Part shown: piece after piece, positions 7,654-18,715 of the stretch | Layout: each line of letters opens with the position of its first letter | Numbering within the stretch: position 1 is the stretch's first letter | Translations under genes and position numbers: made by a program | The notes under the pieces: generated by a model | Told to the model about the DNA's origin: nothing | Database searches by the model: none | What the model saw: only the letters and a program-made list of their open reading frames with translations | NCBI GenBank assembly: GCA_002763895.1 | Contig: NSLH01000003.1 | Coordinates: forward strand, 62,001 to 126,000 | Length of the DNA stretch: 64,000 nucleotides | DNA from: [Chlorobium] sp. 445 | GTDB lineage: Bacteria; Bacteroidota; Chlorobiia; Chlorobiales; Thermochlorobacteraceae | Direction of reading: 5' to 3'

Positions 7654-10073
7654 ATGAATGCACAAAAGCACATCACCCTCGTGCTTGGCATGGAGCGCTA
7701 CAACGCCGAGCTATTTGAGCACATCAAATCACAAATCCGCGCACGCTGTCCTCAATTACGCTTGCATGTGTTTTTCGATAACGACGTGCTCGAGCGTCCA
7801 AAAAAAGTTGAAGCGGCAATTAGTGTGAGTGACGTGGTCTTCACGGCACTTATCGTCTTAGACGATGCCGCAAATGCCATGATAGAGATGCTCAAAAACA
7901 CAATCCGAGTTTCATCTTTGCGTTCGAATCGCTGCCGCCACTGATGATGATGAATAAAGTGGGGAGCTATCACTTTTCAGGCGGTAAGGGTGAGATGCCA
8001 AAACCCGTCAAAGCGCTAGGCAAAATTTTAGGTGGCGGCAGAGAAGAAGATGCTTTCTATGGGTATGTGCAGATGCAGCGCCTTGCCAATCGAGTGATGC
8101 GCTTCCTGCCCGAACACTTCGGTGGCGAAAAAGTCCACGATGCGAGAATCTGGATGACAGTCAGCACTTACTGGTCGAACAGCGGCGAAGACAATGTGCT
8201 CAATATGCTGCTCTACATTGCCGAAAAACTCTTGCATTTACCTGTAAAGAGCGAGGCACCGAAAGAAATTGGGACAATGGGAGTTTATCACCCCGAATAC
8301 TACAATGCCACGAAAGAATTCTTCCCTGATCTCAAGCATTACTTGAAATGGGAAAAGAAAACAGGGCGCGACAGAGGCGATAAACCAAAAGTTGGATTGC
8401 TTTTACCACGTAAGCATGTGCTCTCAGGACAAAGTTATGCAGGTGAGATTATCACGGCGCTCGAGGCACAAGGGTTACGCGTGTATGCTTGTTATGCGAT
8501 GGGCATTGAACTGCACATTGCTGTGCGCACATTCATGAAAGAAGCAGGGATTGAATTGCTCATTAATCTGTTTGGCTTCCCCTTGGTGGGCGGTCCAGCA
8601 GGCTCTACCAAAACAGGCATTGCACATCCTGCCGCATCGGAAATTTTGTCGGGACTGAATACCCCTTACATTGTAACACAGCCGCTGTATGTGCAAACCA
8701 AAGAAAGTTGGCGCCAGCATGGCGTCAATCCGATTCAGGCAATGATTATCTATTCACTGCCTGAAATGGATGGCTCAATTTGTCCTGTGGTCCTAGGAGC
8801 ATTGGAAAACAATACGCTCAAACTCGATCAGTCACGTCTGGTGCGGCTAAGCAAACTGGTCAAGCGTTGGATTGCGCTAAAGCACAAGCACAATGCTGAA
8901 AAGAAGATTGCAGTGGTGCTCTACAACTACCCACCAAATCAAGGTAAGCTAGGCACGGCGGCACTGCTCAATGTGCCAAAGAGTTTAGTCAATTTTGTGC
9001 GCGAACTGCATCGGCAAGGCTACAACACCGGTGACTTTTTAGAGCGTTATGCTGCTCACCCTGATACGCTGACGCATGATTTAGCAAAATCTATTGAAGC
9101 CGATACAGTAACCGAAACGGCCACCATGCAAGACTATGCCAGATGGGTTGCACCGAATGAGCAAGAACGCATTGAAGCGCGCTGGGGTAAAGCCCCGGGC
9201 GACATTGCTGTGGCAGGCAAAGATCGATTCATTATCGGCGGCTTGCGCTTTGGCAACCTCTACATCGGCGCACAACCGCAACTTTTTATTCAAGGCGACC
9301 CAATGCGACTGCTCTTCGACAAAGAAAACACGCCACATCACCAATTCGTCATGTTCTACAAGTGGCTTGTCTATGGGCTCGGAGCAGATGCACTGGTGCA
9401 TTTCGGTATGCACGGCACTGCAGAATGGATGCCCGGCTTGCAACTTGGACTCACACAAGAGTGTTGGTCTGACATCTTACTGGGAGAACTGCCGCAGTTT
9501 TACATCTACCCGATGAATAATCCGTCAGAAGCTAATATTGCCAAACGCCGAGGCTATGCCACCATCATTTCACACGCTATCCCGCCGTATGCGCGTGCTG
9601 GACTGTACAAAGAGTTTCAAGCCCTGCGCGATTTGCTAGGCGACTTCGAAAACGGCAGAGATTTTCCCGAACTGCGCGATGCAATTGTCCAAAAAGCCGC
9701 TCTGCTAAATTTGAACGATGATGTCCCGCCAAACGATGATTTTGCAAAATATGCCAGCGATCTTGCAGCCTACCTCAAAGAAATGGAAAACCGCTTAATT
9801 TGCGGCGATTTGCACACGCTGGGTGAAAATCCTGATAAAGCCACGCAGGTTGAACTCATCACCGAAGCCTTGAAAAATCATAGCGACTTGAAGTTGTTGG
9901 ATTTTGCGGCAGAATGCTTAGGCACGGAACCCTATGCGATACTCAGTCAGCGTGCAAAAGCAGGGGATAAAGATGCACAACTCAAGAAGGAAAGACTTGA
10001 AGAGTTTTGCCGAAGTATTGTTAGACAATATGTGATTGAAGAAAAACCAATCACACACACTCTTGAAGTATAA
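7654..10073 (+). CDS. bchH: Magnesium chelatase large subunit (BchH-type), C-terminally truncated and with one frameshift
   Basis: BchH binds protoporphyrin IX and, with BchI and BchD, inserts Mg2+ as the first committed step to bacteriochlorophyll. The N-terminal DUF3479-like domain ('ITLVLGMERYNAELFEHI') and CobN/Mg-chelatase core are clear: 'GGPAGSTKTGIAHPAA', 'TPYIVTQPLYVQT', 'VVLYNYPPNQGK', 'ALVHFGMHGTAEWMPG', 'MNNPSEANIAKRRG'. One A is missing in the A5 run at 7894-7898; restoring it joins the frames into 806 aa. The family is normally about 1,200-1,300 aa. Here a TAA ends the protein after 'THTLEV', and no downstream frame continues it, so the conserved C-terminal third is absent. It could be a decayed or specialised paralogue (Chlorobiota usually have BchH, BchS and BchT) or half of a split subunit. 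No bchD or bchI is nearby. Confidence 0.88.
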
Positions 10074-10085
10074 TCGCTCATAAGT

Positions 10086-10250
10086 ATGCTAATCGGAGTT
10101 GTTTTCCTTTGGCTAATGGGCGTACTGACGGTGGCGGCACTGGGTATCACAGCCTATCAATATCTGCGATACAAAGTGCGAACGCACCAATACCTCTCGC
10201 TCAAAAAACTCTCTGAGCAAGCCTTGCGCGATTCCTTTCGCTTGAATTGA
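10086..10250 (+). CDS. Small single-pass membrane protein, 54 aa, function unknown
   Basis: ATG at 10086 starts 12 bases after the bchH stop. The product has one hydrophobic segment (residues 2-25, 'LIGVVFLWLMGVLTVAALGI') followed by a short basic tail with 'YLRYKVR' and 'LKKLSEQALRD'. The spacing suggests translation with bchH. I do not recognise a family. A coding origin is supported by its position and the clean TM-plus-basic-tail layout, which predicts a cytoplasmic C-terminus, but its small size limits confidence. Confidence 0.5.
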   Translation: MLIGVVFLWLMGVLTVAALGITAYQYLRYKVRTHQYLSLKKLSEQALRDSFRLN

Positions 10251-10283
10251 TTTCAGGTGAAAGGAGCAAGCGTATCGGGCGCC

Positions 10284-11321
10284 TCACAAGTTTTTCTTAG
10301 AACTGGTGGGGATAGTCTTCTGCAAAGACGCCGTGCTCGAAGTAGGTGAAGCCTGCTGCATCTGGCTGAGAATTAGTTCAGCGGTGCGTTTGGGCAGTTC
10401 CAGCGTAATCAGGTGCCCACACTTTTTGATGAGTTCAAAGCGTCCATTGCGTGCATATTCATAAAGCGCCTTGGTATGCTTCCAACTCACCACCTGATCG
10501 CCTTTGCCAGCGACAAGCAAAACAGGAATGGAAAGATTTGCAATTTGCTTTGGCAAGTTCTCAGTAACCTCGCGCTTGGCTAAGGCTTTTGCGGTCTCAC
10601 GGATAGCCTTGCCGGAAATGAAGCGCAAGCTATTGACCCCAACCAAGATGTTTTCTTTGCTGGTATGGTTGCGCGCCAGCGTGAGTCGGGCATAAGCATA
10701 AATGAGCCACCAGATTTTAATCTTGCGCAGGATTTTGTCGAAGATAAACGGGATAACCGTTGGAATAACTTTTTCGAGTTGCGCACTGTTTGGAAAGATG
10801 CCAAAGTTGAAAAAGGTCAGTGAGCTAATCTCATCTTCGAAGCGCTGTGCATAATTGAGCGCAACAAATGAACCCAGTGAGAAAGCCGCAATGTGATACT
10901 GCTTCAAGCCGAGATGTTGCACCAACGCATGCAAATCAAGCGAGAGTGCAGAGAGAGAGTAGTCTTCACCTTCGTCAGACCAGCCATGTCCTTTGAGATC
11001 ATAAGCAATTGTGCGTACGCCACTTTGATTGAGATAGGCGATAACTTCATGCCACCACATCCACCAGCAATCCCAGCCATGAATCAAAATGATGGTAGGC
11101 ATATCCGCTGGTGCATCTGGATGAGAATCGTGATAGTGATGAACGGCACCATTCAGTCGAATAAAATGACTTTTTTGAATGAGCGATTGTTCGTAGCGCG
11201 CATAGCGCTGTGTGCGTAGGTTACGACTCTGCAAGCGTGCAGTAATTTCTCGTTCGTAGAGCAAAAATTTTTCTGTGGGTGAAGCGTCAGTGCAGATTTG
11301 CGGCGTCATAGTTACTCCCAA
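10284..11321 (-). CDS. Alpha/beta-fold hydrolase
   Basis: About 340-345 aa (start at 11321 or ATG 11309). Oxyanion-hole motif 'LIHGWDCWW', nucleophile elbow 'AFSLGSF' with the catalytic Ser, catalytic acid in 'VAGKGDQVV', and His in 'KCGHLITLE'. No signal peptide, so probably cytoplasmic. The substrate cannot be read from sequence. It is convergent with the bchH gene; BchO-type alpha/beta hydrolases accompany magnesium chelatase genes in purple bacteria, but the similarity seen here is only at fold level. The first ~75 residues before the hydrolase core are not recognised. Confidence 0.75.
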   Translation of the reverse strand: MGVTMTPQICTDASPTEKFLLYEREITARLQSRNLRTQRYARYEQSLIQKSHFIRLNGAVHHYHDSHPDAPADMPTIILIHGWDCWWMWWHEVIAYLNQSGVRTIAYDLKGHGWSDEGEDYSLSALSLDLHALVQHLGLKQYHIAAFSLGSFVALNYAQRFEDEISSLTFFNFGIFPNSAQLEKVIPTVIPFIFDKILRKIKIWWLIYAYARLTLARNHTSKENILVGVNSLRFISGKAIRETAKALAKREVTENLPKQIANLSIPVLLVAGKGDQVVSWKHTKALYEYARNGRFELIKKCGHLITLELPKRTAELILSQMQQASPTSSTASLQKTIPTSSKKNL

Positions 11322-11351
11322 AAAGTTAGTTTTGGCAAAGTATAGCGCAAT

Positions 11352-11783
11352 TTACTGCGGAGAACTTGGTTGACTCGGCAGTGTTGGCGGCAAGGCAGGC
11401 GGAACATTCGTGCGTCTGACCGCGGTGATAAAATACTTGGTGTCACCGCGCCAAAAGAATTGAACATATTTTTCTTCGTATTCCAAGCCAACTCGCTCGC
11501 CCGTGAGAGCCGCTTCTTTTAAGGCTTTGATAACATCTTGTCGATCGCGTTCAACCGAAAAGTAAAACATATTTTGCTGCGTACTGCCAACTGCGCCCGG
11601 AATCAGCGTGTTGAGTTGTCCTTCAAACGTCTTAAAAATGTAGCCCTTCTCAGTAATTTTGACAACCACACCACCGCGCTCACCTTTGCTGTATGTGCCA
11701 TGATAAAGAAAAAGAAAGACGAGCAGAAAGAGCACAAAGAAAGAAACACCGCCAATGATACCGAACTTCTTGACTGTGGTCAT
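11352..11783 (-). CDS. Conserved small membrane-anchored protein
   Basis: A 143-aa protein with one N-terminal transmembrane segment ('IIGGVSFFVLFLLVFLFLYHG') and an exposed domain containing 'YSKGERGGVVVKITEKGYIFKTFEGQL'. This pattern is typical of a widespread Bacteroidota/Chlorobiota family that is often mislabelled '6-phosphogluconate dehydrogenase'; it shows no dinucleotide-binding fold, so that name is not supported. The C-terminus is proline/serine-rich (last ~17 residues). Function unknown. It lies 30 bases upstream of the alpha/beta hydrolase on the same strand, so the two may be co-transcribed. Confidence 0.75.
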   Translation of the reverse strand: MTTVKKFGIIGGVSFFVLFLLVFLFLYHGTYSKGERGGVVVKITEKGYIFKTFEGQLNTLIPGAVGSTQQNMFYFSVERDRQDVIKALKEAALTGERVGLEYEEKYVQFFWRGDTKYFITAVRRTNVPPALPPTLPSQPSSPQ

Positions 11784-11924
11784 ACATGGTCATTTTTAAC
11801 GAAATTGCAGATTTCTGTGGCGAAATCAAAATGCAATTGAACTTGCCGAAGGTAAAAACAAGTCGTAGTTTTTCGCACAGAAATGTGTTGTAACAACATC
11901 AGACAACAAACCTCATCAAATAGA

Positions 11925-13652
11925 ATGAAAGCCATTTTATCACATCTTTTCTTGTCATGCATTTTCTTTTGCACGGTATTTTTGATGCTGAGTAAGACGC
12001 TCATAGCGCAGATGCGTCCCACCATAGCACAAAAAGCAATGGTGGTATCGGCGCAGAAACTTGCCTCAGAAGCAGGCATTGCGATACTGAAAAAAGGCGG
12101 CAATGCGATTGATGCTGCCGTAGCAACTGAACTGGCGCTTGCTGTGACACACCCAATTGCTGGAAATCTGGGGGGCGGCGGGTTTATGCTCATTCGCTTG
12201 GCAAATGGAGAAGTCTATGCGCTGGACTACCGCGAAAAAGCCCCGCTGAAAGCCACACGCACCATGTATCTGGACAGCGCAAGCAATCCGTTGCCTGACA
12301 AAAGTAAAATTGGACACTTGGCAGTAGGCGTCCCCGGCACCGTGGCAGGTATCGTGGAAGCGCACCGCCGGTTTGGCAAACTGCCTTTCAAGATGCTCGT
12401 GCAGCCAGCAATTGACCTTGCTGAAAAAGGCTTTCTACTCACACGCTTCAAAGCTGAACAGCTCAATCGATTTGCGGCACTCTTCGCTCGCTTTGAAGGC
12501 TCACGCAAGTATTTCACCAAAGGCGACACCAGCAAAAAGTGGCAAGAAGGTGATTTGTTCATACAAAAAGACTTAGCAGAAACACTCAAACGCATTCGCG
12601 ATAAAGGGCGCGAGGGCTTCTACAAAGGCAAGACCGCTGAACTCATCATTGCAGAAATGCAACGCGGCGGTGGACTAATCTCACAAGAAGATTTAGACAA
12701 GTATGAAGCAAAGTGGCGAGAGCCTATCAAAGGAAATTACCGTGGCTATGAAGTCATTTCAATGTCGCCACCCAGTGCAGGAGGCATTGGGCTCATTCAG
12801 TTGCTCTCATTCGTTGAGCCTTACAACCTTAAAGAAATGGGCTTCCAAAGTTCTGAGACTATTCATCTCTTTGGTGAAGCGATGCGACGCGTTTATGCCG
12901 ATCGAGTATTGCTCGGCGATCCAGACTTTGTCAAAATTCCTGTGCAAGCCATGCTAAACAAAGCATACTTGCAAGAGCGTTGGAAATCGTTCTCACCCGA
13001 CACCATCACGCCAAGTTCTGCAATCTCATACGGTAAAATGCTCACGGCAGAATCCACTGAAACGACACACTATTCTGTAGTGGATGCTGAAGGAAATGCT
13101 GTGGCAACGACAACCACACTCAACGGTGGGTTTGGCTCGTTTGTCGCTGTAACAGGTGCAGGGTTTTTACTCAATAACGAAATGGATGATTTTAGTTTGA
13201 AACCCGGCTTTGCAAATCCGGGCATTCAGGGCTATGTGGGATTGATGGGCAGCGAAGCCAATAGCATTGTACCACAGAAGCGAATGCTGAGTTCAATGTC
13301 GCCCACAATCCTAACAAAGGATGGCAAACTCTTTATGGTGCTTGGTACACCCGGCGGTTCTACAATTATCACGCAAGTCTTTCAAGTGATTACAAATGTG
13401 ATTGATTTTGGAATGAACATTCAAGAAGCAGTCAGTGCAAAACGCATTCATCACCAATGGCAGCCTGACGATATGCGCTATGAAAAAGATGCACTGCGCA
13501 AAGATGTCATTCGTGCTCTTGAACGGCGAGGCTGGAAGTTGCGAGAATTGCCCGGTTACTTTGGTGCAGCTGATGCCATCATGGTCGGTGCAGATGGCTT
13601 GCTGTATGGCGGTGCAGACCCCAGAAATGAAGATGCCGCAGTCGGATTTTAA
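11925..13652 (+). CDS. ggt: Gamma-glutamyltranspeptidase
   Basis: Periplasmic N-terminal-nucleophile hydrolase that cleaves gamma-glutamyl bonds of glutathione-like peptides. About 575 aa from the ATG at 11925, with a signal peptide ('LSCIFFCTVFLMLSKTLIAQ'). Family motifs: 'GGNAIDAAVA', 'GNLGGGGFMLI', 'DYREKAP', 'VGVPGTVAG', and the autocleavage site 'TTHYSVVDAEGNAVATTTTLN' region near residue 380, where Thr becomes the nucleophile of the small subunit. 'SSMSPTI' and 'GTPGGSTIIT' complete the active site. It may act on gamma-glutamylcysteine-type thiols. A possible promoter (TTG, 20 nt, TAGTTTTT) lies at 11843-11873. Confidence 0.93.
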   Translation: MKAILSHLFLSCIFFCTVFLMLSKTLIAQMRPTIAQKAMVVSAQKLASEAGIAILKKGGNAIDAAVATELALAVTHPIAGNLGGGGFMLIRLANGEVYALDYREKAPLKATRTMYLDSASNPLPDKSKIGHLAVGVPGTVAGIVEAHRRFGKLPFKMLVQPAIDLAEKGFLLTRFKAEQLNRFAALFARFEGSRKYFTKGDTSKKWQEGDLFIQKDLAETLKRIRDKGREGFYKGKTAELIIAEMQRGGGLISQEDLDKYEAKWREPIKGNYRGYEVISMSPPSAGGIGLIQLLSFVEPYNLKEMGFQSSETIHLFGEAMRRVYADRVLLGDPDFVKIPVQAMLNKAYLQERWKSFSPDTITPSSAISYGKMLTAESTETTHYSVVDAEGNAVATTTTLNGGFGSFVAVTGAGFLLNNEMDDFSLKPGFANPGIQGYVGLMGSEANSIVPQKRMLSSMSPTILTKDGKLFMVLGTPGGSTIITQVFQVITNVIDFGMNIQEAVSAKRIHHQWQPDDMRYEKDALRKDVIRALERRGWKLRELPGYFGAADAIMVGADGLLYGGADPRNEDAAVGF

Positions 13653-13670
13653 CAACTCACACTAAGCAAA

Positions 13671-13702
13671 AGAAAAGGCAGTCTTTTCAGACTGCCTTTT
13701 CT
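13671..13702. terminator. Bidirectional rho-independent terminator between ggt and katG
   Basis: Perfect 14-bp inverted repeat (13671-13684 and 13689-13702) with a TTTC loop. The arms carry 'AAAA' and 'TTTT' runs, so each strand ends in a short U stretch. It lies between the convergent ends of ggt and katG. Confidence 0.85.
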
Positions 13703-13759
13703 TGCTGTGCAAGAGCACGAAGTCATGACTTGCTCATACAAGCAAAGACTGAGCTCATC

Positions 13760-16084
<2,325 letters not shown>

Positions 16085-16270
16085 TCAGATAACTGAAAGA
16101 TAAATCAATAATAATAACGATTACTAATAAGCTAGAAGATAATCTAAAAAGCACTTGAATGCAAGCTTGAGGTGAATTTTTTTGTATGCTGTGCTGTATA
16201 GACAGGATGTGATATAGCGCAAACTACCTAACAAGCAAGAGTAATAGGTTGACTAAAACAAATCTCAGTT

Positions 16271-18715
16271 ATGATACCTTCATCTAAAAGCCCGTCTACT
16301 TCATCCACAGATACAGCGAGTCGAGAGCGGCAACTCTTGACAATGATTGAAATTGAACGCTTTTTGCTCATGGAGCGCAATCTTAACCGAAAGAATTGCC
16401 TGCCTCTACTCAAACTGTGTGCAGAACTTGCGGAAGTTGATCGCATCACCGTGTTCCAATATCATCCGAGTGAAAGTGGCATCGAGGCTCTAAGTGTCAT
16501 TGCTGAATGGTGCGCTGAGGGTGTGGAAATGCAAACGCAATGGCAGAACCTCAACTTGCAAGGTGAGCAATACCAAACTGTACTTGAACGAGCTCGACAA
16601 ATGCTCAACACAGGTGAGATGCTAATGTGCCATGTCAAAGAGTTGACGATAGCTGAACAGATGCTCTCTTCATCAGGTGGTGTGCAAGCACTTTTACTCA
16701 TCCCCATATCGGTAAAAAATAGGTTTTGTGGCATTGCGGCATTGCAAAGAGTGAAGTCATCGGCACTGTGGGACGAGGAGATACGAAATTTTCTCAAATC
16801 GACAGCTGTAGCGGTCTCGATTGCACTGGAGCGTAAGTATGCTGAACAGGATTTGGTCGAAGCCAAAGAGCAGTTTCAAGCGGTTTTAGATGCGGTGCCC
16901 GGTTTTGTCTCATGGGTTGATTCCAATCTCACTTATCTGGGACTCAATCAATACTTAGCCTCAATGCTGGGAAAGCCTGTCGAAGAATATATTGGCAAAA
17001 AAGTTGGGTTTCTCAATCCAAAATTTCATGATTTTCTCAAGCGTCTGTTTGAATCGCCGTATCAAGGGAGCATTATGGAAGATACTGTAACAATTGGTGG
17101 TCGGCGCATGCAGCATTTGATTGTAGCACAAAAGTATCACCATGGCAAAGCGGCAGTGTGTGTGGGCATTAACATTACTGACCGAAAGATTATGGAAGAA
17201 AAATTGCGTGAGCAAGCAGCGCTTTTGGAGATTACACGTGATGCGGTGATTCTTCAAGAGCTTGATGGAAGAGTGCTTTATTGGAATGCGAGTGCAAAGC
17301 GCATTTACGGCTGGACAAAAGAAGAAGTGCTAGGCAGAAATATCAAGTACGACCTTTATTCGGAATCTGATATTGCTGAAGATGAGGTGCGCAGGCAAAT
17401 CTTGTTTGAAAAAGGGGAGTGGTCAGGGGAACTGCGTCAGCGCACGAAAGATGGCAATGTCATCATTGTAGAAAGTCAATGTGTGCTTGTGCCTAATGAA
17501 AATGGAGAGCCTGACAAAGTGCTCATCGTCAATACGGATATTACTGAGAAGAAAAACTTAGAGAGTCAGATGCTGCGTAATCAGCGCATGGATAGCATCG
17601 GACTGCTCGCCAGCGGCATTGCACACGATATGAACAACGTGCTGGCGCCAATTCTTGCAGGCTTACTTTTGCTGCGTCAGTACAATCCTGACGAACAAGC
17701 AAGGCGCTGGATAGATATGCTTGAGCAAAGTGCAGAGCGTGGCAAAGAGTTGATGAGACAAATTCTAAGTTTTGCGCGCGGCGAAAGTGGTGAAAAGACA
17801 GTTTTGAATCTGAGCCAACTGGCAAAAGATGTCTACCGTTTTGTCTCGCAAACATTCCCGAAAGAAATTGCAGTACAGCTTGAGGCTCCTTCTACGATCT
17901 GGATGATTTTAGGTGACTCAACGAAGCTGTATCAAGCCATCTTGAACCTCTGCGTAAACGCTCGCGACGCCATGCCGAATGGCGGCAAACTTACGCTTGA
18001 AGTCAAGAACGTCGTTCTTAGTGCAAAGCAAGCGGCACTCTATGTTGATGCAAAAGAAGGTGAGTATGTGCAGCTGACGGTAACGGATACAGGCACAGGT
18101 ATTTCGCCCGACGTGCTCGACAAAATTTTCGAACCTTTCTTTACGACAAAGGAAGTCGGCAAAGGCACGGGGCTTGGGTTATCCATCGTCTATTCTGTAG
18201 TGAACAGTCACGGTGGATTTCTTGATGTGCAGACCAAAGTAGGACATGGCACGTCGTTTATGCTTTATTTTCCTGCAACAAAAGCCCAGCAGACGCAGGT
18301 AACAGAAGAACCAATTGAAGCTATGGTGGGCTGTGGCGAAGTCATTCTGCTTGTTGAAGATGATGTGGGAGTGCGTGAAGTAGCTAACGCGGTTCTGCTT
18401 AGCATGGGCTACACTGTGCGCACAGCCAATAATGGGGCAGAAGCGGTAGCAGTCTTCGCAAAGCATCAAGATGAAATTAATCTGGTTTTGACTGACATTA
18501 TGATGCCGATTATGGACGGTATTGCCTGTGTGCATGCCATTCGCGCCATCAAGCCGAGTGTGCCTGTGGTAATCATGACAGGGCTAATGGATGGCGAAAA
18601 GGTTGCAAAGTTAAGTACCGTTGGCATTCAAGGCTCAATCAATAAACCATTTCGTGCTGAAGCACTTTTGCAGACGGTGTTTCGTGCGCTAAAACAGACT
18701 GAGGTCAGAACATAG
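16271..18715 (+). CDS. Hybrid sensor histidine kinase: GAF - PAS - PAS - HisKA - HATPase - REC
   Basis: An 814-aa soluble protein with no membrane segment. Order: GAF-like domain (about 30-190), PAS (about 200-310, 'GFVSWVDSNLTYLGLNQYLA'), PAS with PAC (about 320-440, 'RVLYWNASAKRIYGWTKEE'), HisKA with His452 ('GIAHDMNN'), HATPase_c with 'TDTGTGISP' and 'GTGLGLSIVYS', and a C-terminal receiver with Asp742 ('LTDIMMPIMDG') and Lys in 'INKPF'. It probably senses a cytoplasmic small molecule or redox cue and feeds a phosphorelay. No partner regulator is adjacent. Its last 11 bases overlap the end of the convergent DASS transporter gene. Confidence 0.88.
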   Translation: MIPSSKSPSTSSTDTASRERQLLTMIEIERFLLMERNLNRKNCLPLLKLCAELAEVDRITVFQYHPSESGIEALSVIAEWCAEGVEMQTQWQNLNLQGEQYQTVLERARQMLNTGEMLMCHVKELTIAEQMLSSSGGVQALLLIPISVKNRFCGIAALQRVKSSALWDEEIRNFLKSTAVAVSIALERKYAEQDLVEAKEQFQAVLDAVPGFVSWVDSNLTYLGLNQYLASMLGKPVEEYIGKKVGFLNPKFHDFLKRLFESPYQGSIMEDTVTIGGRRMQHLIVAQKYHHGKAAVCVGINITDRKIMEEKLREQAALLEITRDAVILQELDGRVLYWNASAKRIYGWTKEEVLGRNIKYDLYSESDIAEDEVRRQILFEKGEWSGELRQRTKDGNVIIVESQCVLVPNENGEPDKVLIVNTDITEKKNLESQMLRNQRMDSIGLLASGIAHDMNNVLAPILAGLLLLRQYNPDEQARRWIDMLEQSAERGKELMRQILSFARGESGEKTVLNLSQLAKDVYRFVSQTFPKEIAVQLEAPSTIWMILGDSTKLYQAILNLCVNARDAMPNGGKLTLEVKNVVLSAKQAALYVDAKEGEYVQLTVTDTGTGISPDVLDKIFEPFFTTKEVGKGTGLGLSIVYSVVNSHGGFLDVQTKVGHGTSFMLYFPATKAQQTQVTEEPIEAMVGCGEVILLVEDDVGVREVANAVLLSMGYTVRTANNGAEAVAVFAKHQDEINLVLTDIMMPIMDGIACVHAIRAIKPSVPVVIMTGLMDGEKVAKLSTVGIQGSINKPFRAEALLQTVFRALKQTEVRT

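Noticed and set aside
10284-11321. Annotation of the alpha/beta hydrolase as BchO
   Set aside because: Only fold-level likeness and proximity to a BchH-type gene; no diagnostic feature separates it from many other hydrolases.
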